Notes: generated by a model not told the origin, from the sequence alone. A DNA stretch of 64,000 nucleotides from Polyangiaceae bacterium (GCA_015075635.1 JABTUA010000001.1:496001-560000), one strand, 5' to 3'; counted from the stretch's first letter, positions 9,496-18,786 are shown. Numbers and translations are program-made.

Positions 9496-11316
9496 ATGAC
9501 GACCCCCAGCGAGGCGCCGATCCACCCGGCGGACATGCGCGAGCTCACGCTCCGCGCCGTCCTGACCGGCATGCTGCTCGGCGGCGTGCTGTCGGTCTGC
9601 AACATCTACGCGGGGCTGAAGATCGGCTGGGGCATGAACATGAGCGTGACCGCGGCGCTGCTCGGCTTCGCGCTGTGGAAGGGGCTCCAGGTGGCGGGTG
9701 CGCGGCAGTTCACCATCCTCGAGTGCAACCTGAACCAGACCTCGGCCTCTGCGGCGGCGGCCGTGTCGTCCGCGGGCCTCGTCGCGCCCATCCCCGCGCT
9801 CACCATCATGACCGGCTACCAGTACTCGTGGCACGTGCTGGCAGCCTGGACGACGAGCGTGATGCTGGTGGGAATCGTCGCCGGCATCGGCCTGCGCCGC
9901 CAGCTCCTGGTGGTGGACAAGCTGCCGTTCCCCGGCGGCATGGCATCGGCGGAGACGCTCAAACAGATCTACGCGAAGGGCAAGGAGGCCATGGCGCGCG
10001 TGCGCGTGCTGGGCATCGGCGCGGTGCTCGCCAGCGCCGGCGCGCTGGTGGTCGAATACGCGAAGATCCCGAAGTGGGCCCCGCCCATCGCCTGGGCCGC
10101 GCCCGCGCCGGTGGCCGCGAAAGGCATCGCCAAGGTCTCGCTGACCAACCTGGGCTTCGCCATCGATCCTTCGCCGCTGATGGCCGCCGTCGGCGTGCTG
10201 GTGGGGTTCCGCGCGGCGGCCTCGCTGTTCCTGGGCTCGGTCGTCGCCTACGGCGTGCTCGGGCCCTACGTGCTCGAGCACGGCTGGGCGCTGCCCACGC
10301 CGAAGATCGCCGACAAGCCCTGGTACACGCCGCTCCTGTCCTGGCTGCTCTGGCCGGGGGTGGCGATGATGGTCACCTCGTCGCTCACCTCCCTGGCCTT
10401 CTCCTGGCGCTCCATGGTGCGGGCATTCTTGCCGGGCTCGAAGGGCAAGCAGGACGAGACCGAGGTGGCGGCGGCGGGCTCGCGCCTCACCGACGTCGTA
10501 CCGATGAAATGGTTCCTGGGCGCGCTGGTCGTGGTGACCCTCTTCGCGACCTTCACCCAGGTCACGTTCTTCGCCATCGCCGCCTGGACCGCGGTGCTCG
10601 GCGTGCTCCTGACCTTCGTCCTGGCCATCGTCACGGGGCGCGTGACCGGCGAGACAAACGTCACGCCCGTGGGCGCCATGGGCAAAGTCACGCAGCTGAT
10701 GTTCGGCGTCATCCAGCCCGGCAAACTCGCCGCCAACCTGATGAGCGCGAACGTGACCGGAGGCGCGGCCTCGCAGACCGGCGACCTCTTGCACGACATG
10801 AAGACCGGGCTCCTGCTCGGAGCGTCCCCGCGGCGGCAGGCGATCGCGCAGTTCTTCGGCACGCTGAGCGGCGCGCTGATCGGCTCGGCGGCGTACCTGG
10901 TGCTGGTGCGGGACGCCAAGACCATGCTGCTCACCGACGAGTGGCCGGCACCCGCCGTCGCTTCCTGGAAGGCGGTGGCGGAGCTGTTCGCGAAGGGCCT
11001 GGCGGCGATGCCGCCCGGCGCGCTGACGGCGATGTGGATCGGCGCGGTCGCCGGCATCGTCTTGGCGATCCTCGAGAAGCGGCTGCCGCCGGCGCTCGCC
11101 AAGTGGGTGCCGAGCCCGTCGAGTATGGGTCTTGGCTTCGTCATCCCGGCCTATCAGGGCTTGTCCATGCTGCTCGGCGCGAGCCTCGCGCTGCTCGTCG
11201 GCAAGCGCAGCCCGACCTGGGCGGAGCGCTTCCTGATCGTGCTGGCGAGCGGCTTCATCGCCGGCGAGAGCCTCACTGGCGTGGGCATCGCGCTGCACAA
11301 GATGCTGGGCGGCTGA
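9496..11316 (+). CDS. OPT-family oligopeptide transporter
   Basis: The 606-residue integral membrane protein has about 14-16 hydrophobic segments and the OPT-family N-terminus, RAVLTGMLLGGVLSVCNIYAG, followed by KIGWGMNMS. The segment GETNVTPVGAMGKVTQL near residue 382 is also typical. OPT carriers import small peptides, or metal chelates in the YSL branch, by proton symport. Start is ATG at 9496 with an AGG-containing site just upstream (cccgaggttcccc). No peptidase or metal gene is next to it, so the substrate is open. Length is near the family norm for bacterial members (about 600-700). Confidence 0.92.
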   Translation: MTTPSEAPIHPADMRELTLRAVLTGMLLGGVLSVCNIYAGLKIGWGMNMSVTAALLGFALWKGLQVAGARQFTILECNLNQTSASAAAAVSSAGLVAPIPALTIMTGYQYSWHVLAAWTTSVMLVGIVAGIGLRRQLLVVDKLPFPGGMASAETLKQIYAKGKEAMARVRVLGIGAVLASAGALVVEYAKIPKWAPPIAWAAPAPVAAKGIAKVSLTNLGFAIDPSPLMAAVGVLVGFRAAASLFLGSVVAYGVLGPYVLEHGWALPTPKIADKPWYTPLLSWLLWPGVAMMVTSSLTSLAFSWRSMVRAFLPGSKGKQDETEVAAAGSRLTDVVPMKWFLGALVVVTLFATFTQVTFFAIAAWTAVLGVLLTFVLAIVTGRVTGETNVTPVGAMGKVTQLMFGVIQPGKLAANLMSANVTGGAASQTGDLLHDMKTGLLLGASPRRQAIAQFFGTLSGALIGSAAYLVLVRDAKTMLLTDEWPAPAVASWKAVAELFAKGLAAMPPGALTAMWIGAVAGIVLAILEKRLPPALAKWVPSPSSMGLGFVIPAYQGLSMLLGASLALLVGKRSPTWAERFLIVLASGFIAGESLTGVGIALHKMLGG

Positions 11317-11319
11317 AGC

Positions 11320-12051
11320 TCAGGGCGAGGGCGACTGTGGAGCTGGACCGGCCGGCGTCTTGTTGCAGTCGATGAGCGGCGGGTTCGGAGGATTGCTCCC
11401 GACGTACTCGTCCAGCGTCCAGGTCGAGCCGGTCAAGTCGAAGCTGAGCGGCTGGGTGAGCTGCCCGGAACCGGTCCCGCAATAGAAGGCCTCCTGGCCG
11501 CAGAGCTTCCCGGTCAAGGTCACGTCCGCTTGGACCTCGCTTCCGGAGATGGGGTTCGCGTTCCCTGGCAGCGTGAGCCCGACGACTCCAGCCGAGAAGG
11601 AGCCGTCGGCGCCGAGGTTCCCGGACAACCCCACGGCGCTGCCGGCCGGCGTCTTGCGATCGTAGGCGTCCAGCGCCGTGACCGTCAGCACGAGCTTCGG
11701 CGGCGAACCTTCGACCGACACGTCCGACACGAACAGGAACGGCTTGTCCGGGCTGAGCGGTGTCGAAAACGTGAGCAGGTAGGTCCCGTAGTCGCCTGGC
11801 GCCGGCGCGCACGAACCGCCGCCGCTGCCGCCGCCACCGCCGCTCGGCGCGCCGCCGCCACCCGGTAAACCGCCACCGCCGGGCATGCCGCCACCGCTCG
11901 GCATGCCGCCGCCGCTCGGGCCGCCGCCCATGCCGCCGCCGGCACCTCCACCACCGCCGGCGCCCGAGACGCCGCCGCTCGAGCCGGAGCCCCCGCAGGC
12001 GCCCAATGTGGCCAAGAAGCACCCGACTACCAAGACGCTCGAAACACGCAT
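11320..12051 (-). CDS. Gly-rich linker lipoprotein, unknown function
   Basis: The 243-residue product starts with a lipoprotein signal (lipobox T-L-G-A-C, Cys19), then about 60 residues of Gly/Ser/Pro/Met repeats (GGGMPSGGGMPGGGGLPGGG), then a folded domain from about residue 80 with beta-strand character and a few Cys. Such a flexible stalk would hold the domain away from the membrane. The domain itself is not recognised. It ends 4 bp from the OPT gene's stop, convergently, and lies 7 bp downstream of the kynureninase-like gene, so it may be co-transcribed with it. Confidence 0.75.
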   Translation of the reverse strand: MRVSSVLVVGCFLATLGACGGSGSSGGVSGAGGGGGAGGGMGGGPSGGGMPSGGGMPGGGGLPGGGGAPSGGGGGSGGGSCAPAPGDYGTYLLTFSTPLSPDKPFLFVSDVSVEGSPPKLVLTVTALDAYDRKTPAGSAVGLSGNLGADGSFSAGVVGLTLPGNANPISGSEVQADVTLTGKLCGQEAFYCGTGSGQLTQPLSFDLTGSTWTLDEYVGSNPPNPPLIDCNKTPAGPAPQSPSP

Positions 12052-12058
12052 GTCTACC

Positions 12059-13210
12059 TCACTGCTTCCGGATCTCGTCGATGCTGCGGACGAAGCGCTC
12101 GAGCTCCTCGTCCGTCGTGTAGAAGTGCGGGCTCGCCCGGATGCCGCAGCGCGGGCGGTAGTCGTGGAGCATGTCCCGCGCGAGGAGTGCCTTGCTCACG
12201 GCTTCAGCGCCGTCGAAATCGAAGCAGATGGTGCCGCCGCGCTCGTCGTCCTTCTCCGGCGTGTTCACCTTGAAGCCGCGCTCGCGCACCAGGGAGCGCA
12301 GCAGCGTGGTCTGCCGCAGCGACTTCTCGCGGATGTTCTCCACGCCGGCCTCGAGGATGGTCTCCCAGCCCGCGCGCGCGCTGTACAACGCCGGGATGGC
12401 GGGCGTGCCGCCGACCAAACGCCAGCGATTGTCCGCGTAGGTGATGGGGCCGGGCTCGAAGGCGAAGGGACGCGCGTGGCCGAACCAGCCGGTGCTGGCC
12501 GGGCGCAGCGACTCGCGGAGCTTCGGGCTCACGTAGAGGTAGGCGCAGCCCGGGCCGCCGCAGGCCCACTTCACGCTGCCACCGCAGGCCATGTCCACGC
12601 CCCACTCGGCGAGCGCGAGCGGGATGGTGCCGGCGCTCTGGTACACGTCCAAGAGGACCAGCGCGCCGACCGAGTGCGCCTTCTTCACGATGGCGCGCAC
12701 GTCCTTCACGCCGCTGGAGCGGAAGAGAACGTGGCTGACCGGCACGAGCAGGGTGCGCTCGTCGATGGCGGTGAGCAGCTCCTCCATCGGGGCGTGGACG
12801 CCGTCGCTCTTCACGACCACCACGTCGGCGCCGCGCCGGCGCTGCTCCTGCCACACGTAGTCCACGGTGGAGAAGTTCATGTCGGTGTAGACGACCTTGT
12901 TGCGCGGCGGCGAAAAGTCGAAGCACGAGGCCACCATCGCCTGCACCGTCGAGACGTTCTGGTTCACCACGACCGAGCCGGCCTCCACACCGAGCACCTT
13001 CACGATCAGATCGCCCACCGCCTCGACCTGAGGCAACCAGTGTCGGCTCCAAGCCTCTATGGAGTCGTTCTCCCACTGATCCAGGAAGGCCTCGACGTGG
13101 GCGCGCGCGCGGCGCGGCATCGCCCCCAGGGAGTGGCTGATCAGGTGGGTCTTCTTCGCGAGCGTGGGGAACTCGCCGCGCAGGGCGAGCAGGCGCGCCT
13201 CGTCGGTCAT
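12059..13210 (-). CDS. class-V aminotransferase fold enzyme, kynureninase-like
   Basis: The 383-residue protein is a PLP enzyme of fold type I. The segment LLDVYQSAGTIPLAL contains the Asp (residue 188) that holds the pyridine nitrogen, and GGSVKWACGGPG holds the PLP lysine, Lys214. Both strings closely follow kynureninase, which splits kynurenine to anthranilate and alanine; the N-terminal SHSLGAMP also fits. However, substrate-specific residues cannot be checked, so a cysteine desulfurase-like or other class-V activity is possible. The gene starts with ATG at 13210. It lies 20 bp downstream of the glutamate-cysteine ligase gene, on the same strand, with no other tryptophan-catabolism gene nearby. 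Confidence 0.8.
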   Translation of the reverse strand: MTDEARLLALRGEFPTLAKKTHLISHSLGAMPRRARAHVEAFLDQWENDSIEAWSRHWLPQVEAVGDLIVKVLGVEAGSVVVNQNVSTVQAMVASCFDFSPPRNKVVYTDMNFSTVDYVWQEQRRRGADVVVVKSDGVHAPMEELLTAIDERTLLVPVSHVLFRSSGVKDVRAIVKKAHSVGALVLLDVYQSAGTIPLALAEWGVDMACGGSVKWACGGPGCAYLYVSPKLRESLRPASTGWFGHARPFAFEPGPITYADNRWRLVGGTPAIPALYSARAGWETILEAGVENIREKSLRQTTLLRSLVRERGFKVNTPEKDDERGGTICFDFDGAEAVSKALLARDMLHDYRPRCGIRASPHFYTTDEELERFVRSIDEIRKQ

Positions 13211-13230
13211 GGCGCGGCGAGCTTAGCGCT

Positions 13231-14595
13231 TCAGGCGCGACACCGCGCCAGGATCTCGCTCGGGGTCGCCGAGTCGGAGAGCCCTTCCAGCAGCTGATCC
13301 GCCGGCGACCGGCCTGCCTCGACCAGCTTCTGGAGCTTCGTCAGGTGGACGCGCTCGTCCTGCCCCGACGAGCTTTGGCGGGCCCGGGCCGCGAGCCCGC
13401 TCATCGCGATGTCGATGAGCTCGACGGCGAGCTCCCGGGCGGAGCGCTGCCCGATCTTGGCGCCGAGCCCGAGTCGGACCAGGTCGGGACGCGCCGCTTG
13501 CACCTCGGCGAGCGTGAACGTCGCGGCGAAGGCCCGCGCCCGCGCGAGCGCCGCCTCGTCGTACAAAAGCCCCGTGTAGAGCGCGGGCACCGAACAGGCG
13601 AGATCCGTGGGCAGCGAGTCGCAGGGCCGCACCTCGAAGGTGCTCTTGATGCGCGCCTCCGGGAACAGCGTGTTCACGTGGAGCTTCCAGTCGGCGTAGC
13701 TGGCGCGGTGCCCCTCGAACCCGTTCTGCATGAAGTCGCGGAAGGTCTGGCCGGTGTTCGCCACGACCTGCCCCTGGCGCTTGAACAGGAACATCCCCGC
13801 GTCGAGCGCCCACTCCACGTAGTCGCGATAGCGGAGCTCCGGCTTGCCCCACAGGGACGGGATCAAGCCGGAGCGGCTCGGGTCCATGTTCAGCCAGACC
13901 TCGCCGCGCACGCTCTTCTTGCCGGCGAGCTTGCCCTCCTTGAACGGAGAGTTCGCCGTCATGGCGTTGATCAGCGGTGCCAACACCAGGCCCACGTAGA
14001 GCTTGGCCATGGCGTCGGCTTCGTCCGAAAAGTCGAGGTTGGCCTGCACCGTGGCCGTGCGCCGCATCATGTCGAGGGCGCCCGCGCCCTTCGTGGGCAG
14101 GTAGCGCTGCATGATGCCGTAGCGCTGCTTGGGCACCCAGGGCAGCTCTGCCTGCCGCGCGAGCGGGTGGAAGCCCACGCCCAGCCAGCACAGGCTCATC
14201 TCGTTGCTGATCTCCTCGAGCTCGCGCATGTGGCCGCGGAGCTCGGCGCAGATCTGGTGGATGTTCTCCGCCGGAGCGCCCGACAGCTCGAGCTGCGCGC
14301 CCGGCTCCAGCGTGATCGACGCCAGCTCACGCTCGAGCGAGATGACGGGTCCGCCCGGGTGCTCGCTCTGCGGGGCCCAGCCGTGCGCAGCGAGCGCCTC
14401 GAGCACCCGGAGCACGCCGTGCTCGCCCTCGTATTGCAGCGGGTGCCCGTCGAGGGAGCCAACGCCGAACTTCTCCACCTCGATGCCGACGCGCCACTCC
14501 GACCTGGGCTTCTCCACCGAACGGAACACCTCTTCCAGCTCGTCCAGCTCTCGGACGGGGCGGTCGGCGGCGGGGTCTTGGTCGATCTTGCCCAT
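13231..14595 (-). CDS. gshA: glutamate-cysteine ligase, plant/alphaproteobacterial type
   Basis: The 454-residue protein matches the plant GSH1-like ligase family: GIEVEKFG near residue 37, ELSGAPAENIHQI, the segment QRYGIMQRYLP, RTATVQANLDFSDEAD, ALINAMTANSPF-like PLINAMTANSPFKEGK, and SFEVRPCDSLP-like TFEVRPCDSLP. It would join glutamate and cysteine with ATP to gamma-glutamylcysteine, the first step of glutathione (or, in some bacteria, ergothioneine) synthesis. The length is typical. ATG at 14595. No glutathione synthetase is in the window; the next gene is a PLP enzyme, so pathway context is thin. Confidence 0.92.
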   Translation of the reverse strand: MGKIDQDPAADRPVRELDELEEVFRSVEKPRSEWRVGIEVEKFGVGSLDGHPLQYEGEHGVLRVLEALAAHGWAPQSEHPGGPVISLERELASITLEPGAQLELSGAPAENIHQICAELRGHMRELEEISNEMSLCWLGVGFHPLARQAELPWVPKQRYGIMQRYLPTKGAGALDMMRRTATVQANLDFSDEADAMAKLYVGLVLAPLINAMTANSPFKEGKLAGKKSVRGEVWLNMDPSRSGLIPSLWGKPELRYRDYVEWALDAGMFLFKRQGQVVANTGQTFRDFMQNGFEGHRASYADWKLHVNTLFPEARIKSTFEVRPCDSLPTDLACSVPALYTGLLYDEAALARARAFAATFTLAEVQAARPDLVRLGLGAKIGQRSARELAVELIDIAMSGLAARARQSSSGQDERVHLTKLQKLVEAGRSPADQLLEGLSDSATPSEILARCRA

Positions 14596-14695
14596 GGCGC
14601 GGATACGGCTTTATCGCACGGCGAGTATCACACGCAGAGCCCGCAAGCGAGACGAGCATGGAAGCCGGATGCCCGGCAAGACACCCGACGCTTGC

Positions 14696-15361
14696 TCAGT
14701 GATGGAGCACGGAGAGCATCAGGCCCAGCGAGAACGTGGACGCGGTGATGTCGCCGGCGTCGTCGCTCTTCTTGGTGATGGCCCCGCCTGCGCGGACCAG
14801 CCCGCCGATGGCCCACTCGTCCGCGACCCAGGCGTCGTACCCGGCCCAAGCAGCGCCGCCGAAGCCGGTCAGCGTGTCGGTCTCGTCCTCGCCGCTCAGG
14901 TCCTCGACGGCGAGGGCGGCGAAGCCGACCGCAGCGCCCATGTGGAAGCCGCCCTTGGGATCGAAGAAGCCATCCACGAACGGGCCGAGCAGCGAGAAGC
15001 TCACGTTCGTGTCGCCGAGGGAGCGGCCTCGCACCTCGACGCTGTGGGAGACGCCGGCTTCGTTGAGCAGCGCGCCGCCGAGCGCCAAGCCCTTGCTGGG
15101 CGTGCCGCCCACGAGCACGTCGAGCGCCAAGCTGCCGCCGTGGGACTCGGCGGAGCCCGGTCCCAGATCGTAGTCGTTGCCCAGCGCGCCGACGCCCAGG
15201 TTCACCCGCAGGTAGAAGCCGTCGTGGACGTGGTACGAACGCTGCACGGGCGGCGCCTGCTCCTCGACTCGGAGGTCGATCTTCGGTGCTTCTTCCGCCA
15301 GCGCCCGGGTTGCCGCGAGCGCGACACAGCACGAAATGCCCAGCGTGAGCGCGAGCCTCAT
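14696..15361 (-). CDS. exported protein, probable outer-membrane beta-barrel
   Basis: The 221-residue product has a classical signal peptide (MRLALTLGISCCVALAATRALA, cleavage after ALA) and no lipobox at the cleavage point. The mature part alternates Gly-rich turns with amphipathic strands, for example YLRVNLGVGALG, GGSLALDVLVGG and FGGAAWAGYDAW, and ends in L-S-V-L-H-H. That is the look of an 8- to 10-strand outer-membrane barrel. ATG at 15361 is preferred over a longer frame to 15463 because it places the signal at the N-terminus. Divergent from the LpoB-like gene; function unknown. Confidence 0.7.
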   Translation of the reverse strand: MRLALTLGISCCVALAATRALAEEAPKIDLRVEEQAPPVQRSYHVHDGFYLRVNLGVGALGNDYDLGPGSAESHGGSLALDVLVGGTPSKGLALGGALLNEAGVSHSVEVRGRSLGDTNVSFSLLGPFVDGFFDPKGGFHMGAAVGFAALAVEDLSGEDETDTLTGFGGAAWAGYDAWVADEWAIGGLVRAGGAITKKSDDAGDITASTFSLGLMLSVLHH

Positions 15362-15472
15362 GGCGTCCGGTCTAGCAGAACGAAGCGGCGAATCAACGGG
15401 CGCGACGGGCCCCGCAAGCCTTGCGTGAACGCGGGTCTTTTCCCCGTGGCCGGTCGGTATCAAGCTTCAGCC

Positions 15473-16072
15473 ATGACGCTCGCTCGCCTCGGACTTTTCT
15501 TCGCCTGCTTCTCTTGTCTCGCGCTCGGCGCCTGCGGTGGCCCGCAAGCCGTGCGCGGCGAGCAAGTCGAGGGGCTCGACGACGAAGCCATGAGCACCGG
15601 CCTCGACAAGCGCGACCTTCAGAAGATGCTGCAAGAAAACATGAAGGCGATGCAGAGCTCGGCGGTGATCCAGCGCTGGCAGAAGGAGAACCGCCCGACG
15701 CTGGCGGTGATGCCGCTCCGCAACGAGACCAGCGAGCACGTGGACGCGGCGCTCGACTCGCTGCTCAGCGACATCGAGACCACGCTGGTGAACGCGGGGC
15801 ACGTGCAGGTGGTGAGCCTGGAGCGCCAGCCGCAGATCGTCGAGGAGGTGCGCCGGCAGTACTCCGACGCCTTCGACCCCGCGGCGGTGGCCCGCTGGGG
15901 CAAGCAGATCGGCGCGAAATACTTCGTCACCGGCAAGGTGTTCAGCGCCGACGAGCGGCAGGACGAGGAGCGGCGCGTGCAGTACTTCCTGTTCTTGCAG
16001 GTGCTGGACGCGGAGACCGGCGCCATCCTGTTCCAGAACAAGACCAGCCTGACCAAGGCCATCGTGAAGTGA
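15473..16072 (+). CDS. LpoB-like penicillin-binding-protein activator lipoprotein
   Basis: The 199-residue lipoprotein (lipobox L-G-A-C, Cys21) contains the LpoB/CsgG-type core: TLAVMPLRNETSEHVD, LLSDIETTLVNAG, GKQIGAKYFVTGKV and FFLQVLDAETG-like LFLQVLDAETGAI. In enterobacteria LpoB is an outer-membrane lipoprotein that reaches through the periplasm to activate a peptidoglycan synthase. The stop TGA overlaps the GTG start of the next gene, a COG3014-type lipoprotein, a pairing I know from several proteobacteria, so a joint envelope role is likely. Activation of a penicillin-binding protein here is inferred from family resemblance only. Confidence 0.8.
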   Translation: MTLARLGLFFACFSCLALGACGGPQAVRGEQVEGLDDEAMSTGLDKRDLQKMLQENMKAMQSSAVIQRWQKENRPTLAVMPLRNETSEHVDAALDSLLSDIETTLVNAGHVQVVSLERQPQIVEEVRRQYSDAFDPAAVARWGKQIGAKYFVTGKVFSADERQDEERRVQYFLFLQVLDAETGAILFQNKTSLTKAIVK

Positions 16073-17466
16073 AGCTCTGGCTCGCCGTCGCAGCGCTCGT
16101 GCTCGCGGGCTGCGCGAGCCACTCGGACAAGACCAAGGAGGCCCGCAGCGCCCTGGACGCCGGGCAGCCCAAGCGCGCGCTCGAGCTCTACAACGAAGCG
16201 CTCGAGGTGGATCGCGCGGAGCAGCTGCCCAAGGAGCTCGGAGGCGACAAGATCCTGTTCGTGCTCGATCGCGCCATGGTGCTGCAACAGCTCGATCGCT
16301 ACGAGCTCTCCAGCCGCGATCTTCAGACGGCCGACAAGCAGATCGAGATCCTGGACCTGTCGGGCGGCGCCGCCGCGGATCTGGGCCGTTACCTGTTCTC
16401 GGACGACACCGGACCCTACCGTGCCCCGGCCTACGAGAAGCTGATGATCAACACCATGAACATGGTGAACTACCTGGTGCGCGGCGATCTCTCCGGCGGG
16501 CGCATCGAGGCGCGGCGCCTGGCGGTGATGCAGAAGTACCTGGCGGACCGCAAGGACCCGAGCGAGAGCCTGGTGGGTGCGGGCAGCTACCTCGCCGGCT
16601 TCGTGTTCGAGAAGAGCGGCCGCGCGCAGGAGGCGCTGCGCTACTACGACGAGGCGTTGAAGTACGGGAGCTACCGCTCGCTGGAGGAGCCGGTGAAGCG
16701 CCTGGCGGAGAGCGCGAGCTATCGCTCGCCGCGCATCCGCGCCATCTTGGGCGAGCAGGATCCGACGCTGACACCGCCGCCCCAGCCGCCGGCCGAGGGC
16801 GAGGAAGAGGAGGCGGAGCAGGCGCCGCCGCCGAAGCCGGCTGCACCGGACAAGCGCGAGCTCGCCGAGCTCTTGGTGATCGTGAGCTTCGGGCGCGTAC
16901 CGGCGAAGGTCGCCAAACGCGTGCCCATCGGTCTGGCGCTGACCTGGGTCTCCGGCGATCTCGCCCCGCACGATCGACAGCGCGCGAGCGCGCTCGCGGC
17001 CCAGGGCCTGGTCACCTGGGTGAACTACCCGGAGCTCGGCAAGGCGCGCGGCAAGTACGACGTACCGGAGTTCGCCCTCGACGGCAGCTGGCAGCGGCTG
17101 GAGGGCATCGTCGCGGTGGATCGGGAGGCCGAGCGCGCCTGGGAGAACGCCAAGGGTGCGGTGGTCGCCAGCGCCATCACCCGGCTCATCGCACGCGTCG
17201 CGGCGGGGGAGGTCGTGCGGCGCGGCTCCGGCGGCGGCGCGCTGGGCATGCTGCTCAGCCTGGGCACGCAGGCGACCATGGTCGCCGCCGACACGCCGGA
17301 CACGCGCAGCTGGTCCACGCTGCCGGCGCGCATCGCCTTTGGTCGCGTCTGGGTGAAGCCCGGCACGCACACCGTGTGGCTCGGCGCGCGCAGCGTCGGG
17401 AAGAGTCAACGCATCACGCTCCGGAAGGGCGGCTTCGGTGTGGTGAACTTGACGGTGCTGCACTGA
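16069..17466 (+). CDS. COG3014-like lipoprotein coupled to the LpoB-like gene
   Basis: The 465-residue lipoprotein begins with GTG inside the preceding gene's stop (GTGA), with lipobox V-L-A-G-C (Cys15). Residues 20-225 form helical TPR-like repeats (for example ALELYNEALEVDRAEQ and AQEALRYYDEALKYGSY). A Pro/Glu-rich linker follows at about 230-265, then a C-terminal domain with a Gly-rich hydrophobic segment (residues 365-405) and a beta-rich end. The arrangement fits COG3014-type proteins found next to LpoB-like lipoproteins. The last 180 bp of this gene are repeated at 20208-20385 (see that entry). Confidence 0.8.
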   Translation: MKLWLAVAALVLAGCASHSDKTKEARSALDAGQPKRALELYNEALEVDRAEQLPKELGGDKILFVLDRAMVLQQLDRYELSSRDLQTADKQIEILDLSGGAAADLGRYLFSDDTGPYRAPAYEKLMINTMNMVNYLVRGDLSGGRIEARRLAVMQKYLADRKDPSESLVGAGSYLAGFVFEKSGRAQEALRYYDEALKYGSYRSLEEPVKRLAESASYRSPRIRAILGEQDPTLTPPPQPPAEGEEEEAEQAPPPKPAAPDKRELAELLVIVSFGRVPAKVAKRVPIGLALTWVSGDLAPHDRQRASALAAQGLVTWVNYPELGKARGKYDVPEFALDGSWQRLEGIVAVDREAERAWENAKGAVVASAITRLIARVAAGEVVRRGSGGGALGMLLSLGTQATMVAADTPDTRSWSTLPARIAFGRVWVKPGTHTVWLGARSVGKSQRITLRKGGFGVVNLTVLH

Positions 17467-17473
17467 GCGAGTC
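17457..17473. repeat. 17-bp direct repeat, left copy
   Basis: The sequence gctgcactgagcgagtc covers the end of the COG3014-like gene and the bases after its stop. The same 17 bases recur at 18835-18851. The two copies flank the block that holds the methyltransferase fragment, the FGE-like gene and the FG-GAP fragment, as a target duplication or recombination scar would. Confidence 0.6.
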
Positions 17474-17632
17474 AGCGCGACGCCGGAATCGACGGGTGGA
17501 GCGGCGTCAGCTCCTCGACCAGCGCGCGCGTGTACGCTTCGGTGGTACCCGCTCCGCCGCCGATGATGCGGGCGCCGTTCGAGTCGAGCTCGAGCGCGCG
17601 AGCAGCCCAGCGCACCGGATCGACTTCCACTG
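17472..17632 (-). pseudogene. 3' fragment of a homocysteine S-methyltransferase-like gene (copy 1)
   Basis: About 160 bp match the last 53 codons of the full gene at 31715-32611 at roughly 85-90% identity by eye, including the stop codon. The conceptual product ends GARIIGGGAGTTEAYTRAL and HPSIPASR. Homology stops abruptly near 17632, where the sequence turns into the tail of the FGE-like gene, so there is no start and no function. Its stop lies 5 bp from the stop of the COG3014-like gene on the other strand. Confidence 0.85.
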
Positions 17633-17644
17633 TCCCGGCTCCGT

Positions 17645-18562
17645 CTACTGCGTCTCGACGTCAGCACAGCAACGGAAGCCGATGTCGTACGACACATCGT
17701 GCGCCGGCGGGACGACGGGATCGCAGGTCACGGCAGTCACGGCCATCGAGCCAAAGCCGTGCATCGCACAGCCCTTCCCGGGCGTCTCACACTCCGCCGT
17801 CCATTCCTGGACGCTCCCCACGAGATCGTAGATCTCCGCAAAGGCGCCGGTCGCGCCATGACACAGGCTGCCGGACACGTCGGTGACGTCCCGCGCCGCG
17901 GGCCCCTTCTGCTGAATCGCGACGGCGTCGATGCAGCGTCCCGCGGTGTAGCTGTCGCCCCAGGGGTACTTACTCGACCCCTGGACCGTGCAGGCGTTGG
18001 CCCACTCGCTCTGGTCGGGGTCGCTCATGGTCTGCGTCGTGCCCATTCCACCGCCGACCTGGCCGCACAGGCGCTTTCCCGCCCACGCGCAGTACGCGGT
18101 CGCGTCGCACCAGTCCACGCATCCCACGGCCCGATTGGGAAAGCTCACCGGGTCGTAGCCGCGAGCGTCGCACTCCCCCTCCACGACCTCCGAGGCGTCC
18201 GGCTTGACGAAGGGCGCCATCCACTCGACGTTCCAGTCGCATGCGGCGATCTGGCCCGACGTGTCGCCACCCTTGGCTTGGATGAACTCCGAATACTCGC
18301 CGGCGGTGACCTCGCGCTGATCCATGCAGTACTCGAGCCCGGCCTTGGTCGCGAGCTTCACCAGCTTCGCCCCGTGCAGCGCCTTCGTGCACGCGGTCTG
18401 TGGAGCAACGTCCGACTTCGCATCGGGAGGCGGCGCGTCACTCGGCGCATCGACCTGCGCGTCGGGCAGGGGCTCCGCCTTCACCTGGTCCGCGCCGGTC
18501 TTGCCGCAGGCCGTCGCGACGACTGCGCAAGCGAGAATGAGTAGGAGGTTCTTGTGTGCCAT
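17645..18562 (-). CDS. FGE-sulfatase (SUMF1)-domain lipoprotein
   Basis: The 305-residue lipoprotein (lipobox V-A-T-A-C, Cys19) has an acidic, Pro-rich linker to about residue 75, then a formylglycine-generating-enzyme-type domain: YCMDQREVTAGEYSEF, PVSFPNRAVGCVDWCDATAYCAWAGKRLC-like core, YPWGDSY, VGSVQEWTAEC and the terminal GFRCC. In this superfamily the domain either oxidises Cys to formylglycine or serves as a C-type-lectin-like binding or EgtB-like enzyme domain. Many Cys suggest disulfides in the periplasm. ATG at 18562 is chosen for the signal peptide. The last 183 bp are duplicated at 19801-19983. Exact activity unknown. Confidence 0.85.
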   Translation of the reverse strand: MAHKNLLLILACAVVATACGKTGADQVKAEPLPDAQVDAPSDAPPPDAKSDVAPQTACTKALHGAKLVKLATKAGLEYCMDQREVTAGEYSEFIQAKGGDTSGQIAACDWNVEWMAPFVKPDASEVVEGECDARGYDPVSFPNRAVGCVDWCDATAYCAWAGKRLCGQVGGGMGTTQTMSDPDQSEWANACTVQGSSKYPWGDSYTAGRCIDAVAIQQKGPAARDVTDVSGSLCHGATGAFAEIYDLVGSVQEWTAECETPGKGCAMHGFGSMAVTAVTCDPVVPPAHDVSYDIGFRCCADVETQ

Positions 18563-18582
18563 GTCGAGCTCACTCCCATGCA

Positions 18583-18786
18583 TTACAGGATTACCGCGCG
18601 TTGCGTGCCGATCGTCCGCGTCTGGAAGCTGGTGTATCCGGATTCGGACGTGATCCAATTGATGGTCATGCTGTCAGGCTCGACAACCAGAATTTCGGAC
18701 TTGCCGTCGCCCGTCATGTCGGCGACGCCGACCACGATGGGATGAAATCCCTGATAGCTACCTCCCAGGACGCTAGGAACCCAGAC
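18583..18786 (-). pseudogene. C-terminal fragment of an FG-GAP/VCBS-repeat protein
   Basis: The minus-strand frame ending with TAA at 18583 reads GVADMTGDGKSEILVVEPDS and then TINWITSESGYTSFQTRTIG, the unmistakable pattern of the last FG-GAP/VCBS propeller repeat. Such repeats come in sevens in surface proteins, but here only about one and a half are left and no start or signal peptide precedes them. It is therefore a gene remnant, lying between the FGE-like gene and the 17-bp repeat. Confidence 0.65.

Noticed and set aside
17645..18562. Calling the FGE-domain lipoprotein a true sulfatase-modifying enzyme
   Set aside because: The domain is clear, but the family includes EgtB-like and binding-only members and no sulfatase is nearby, so the specific activity is not claimed.
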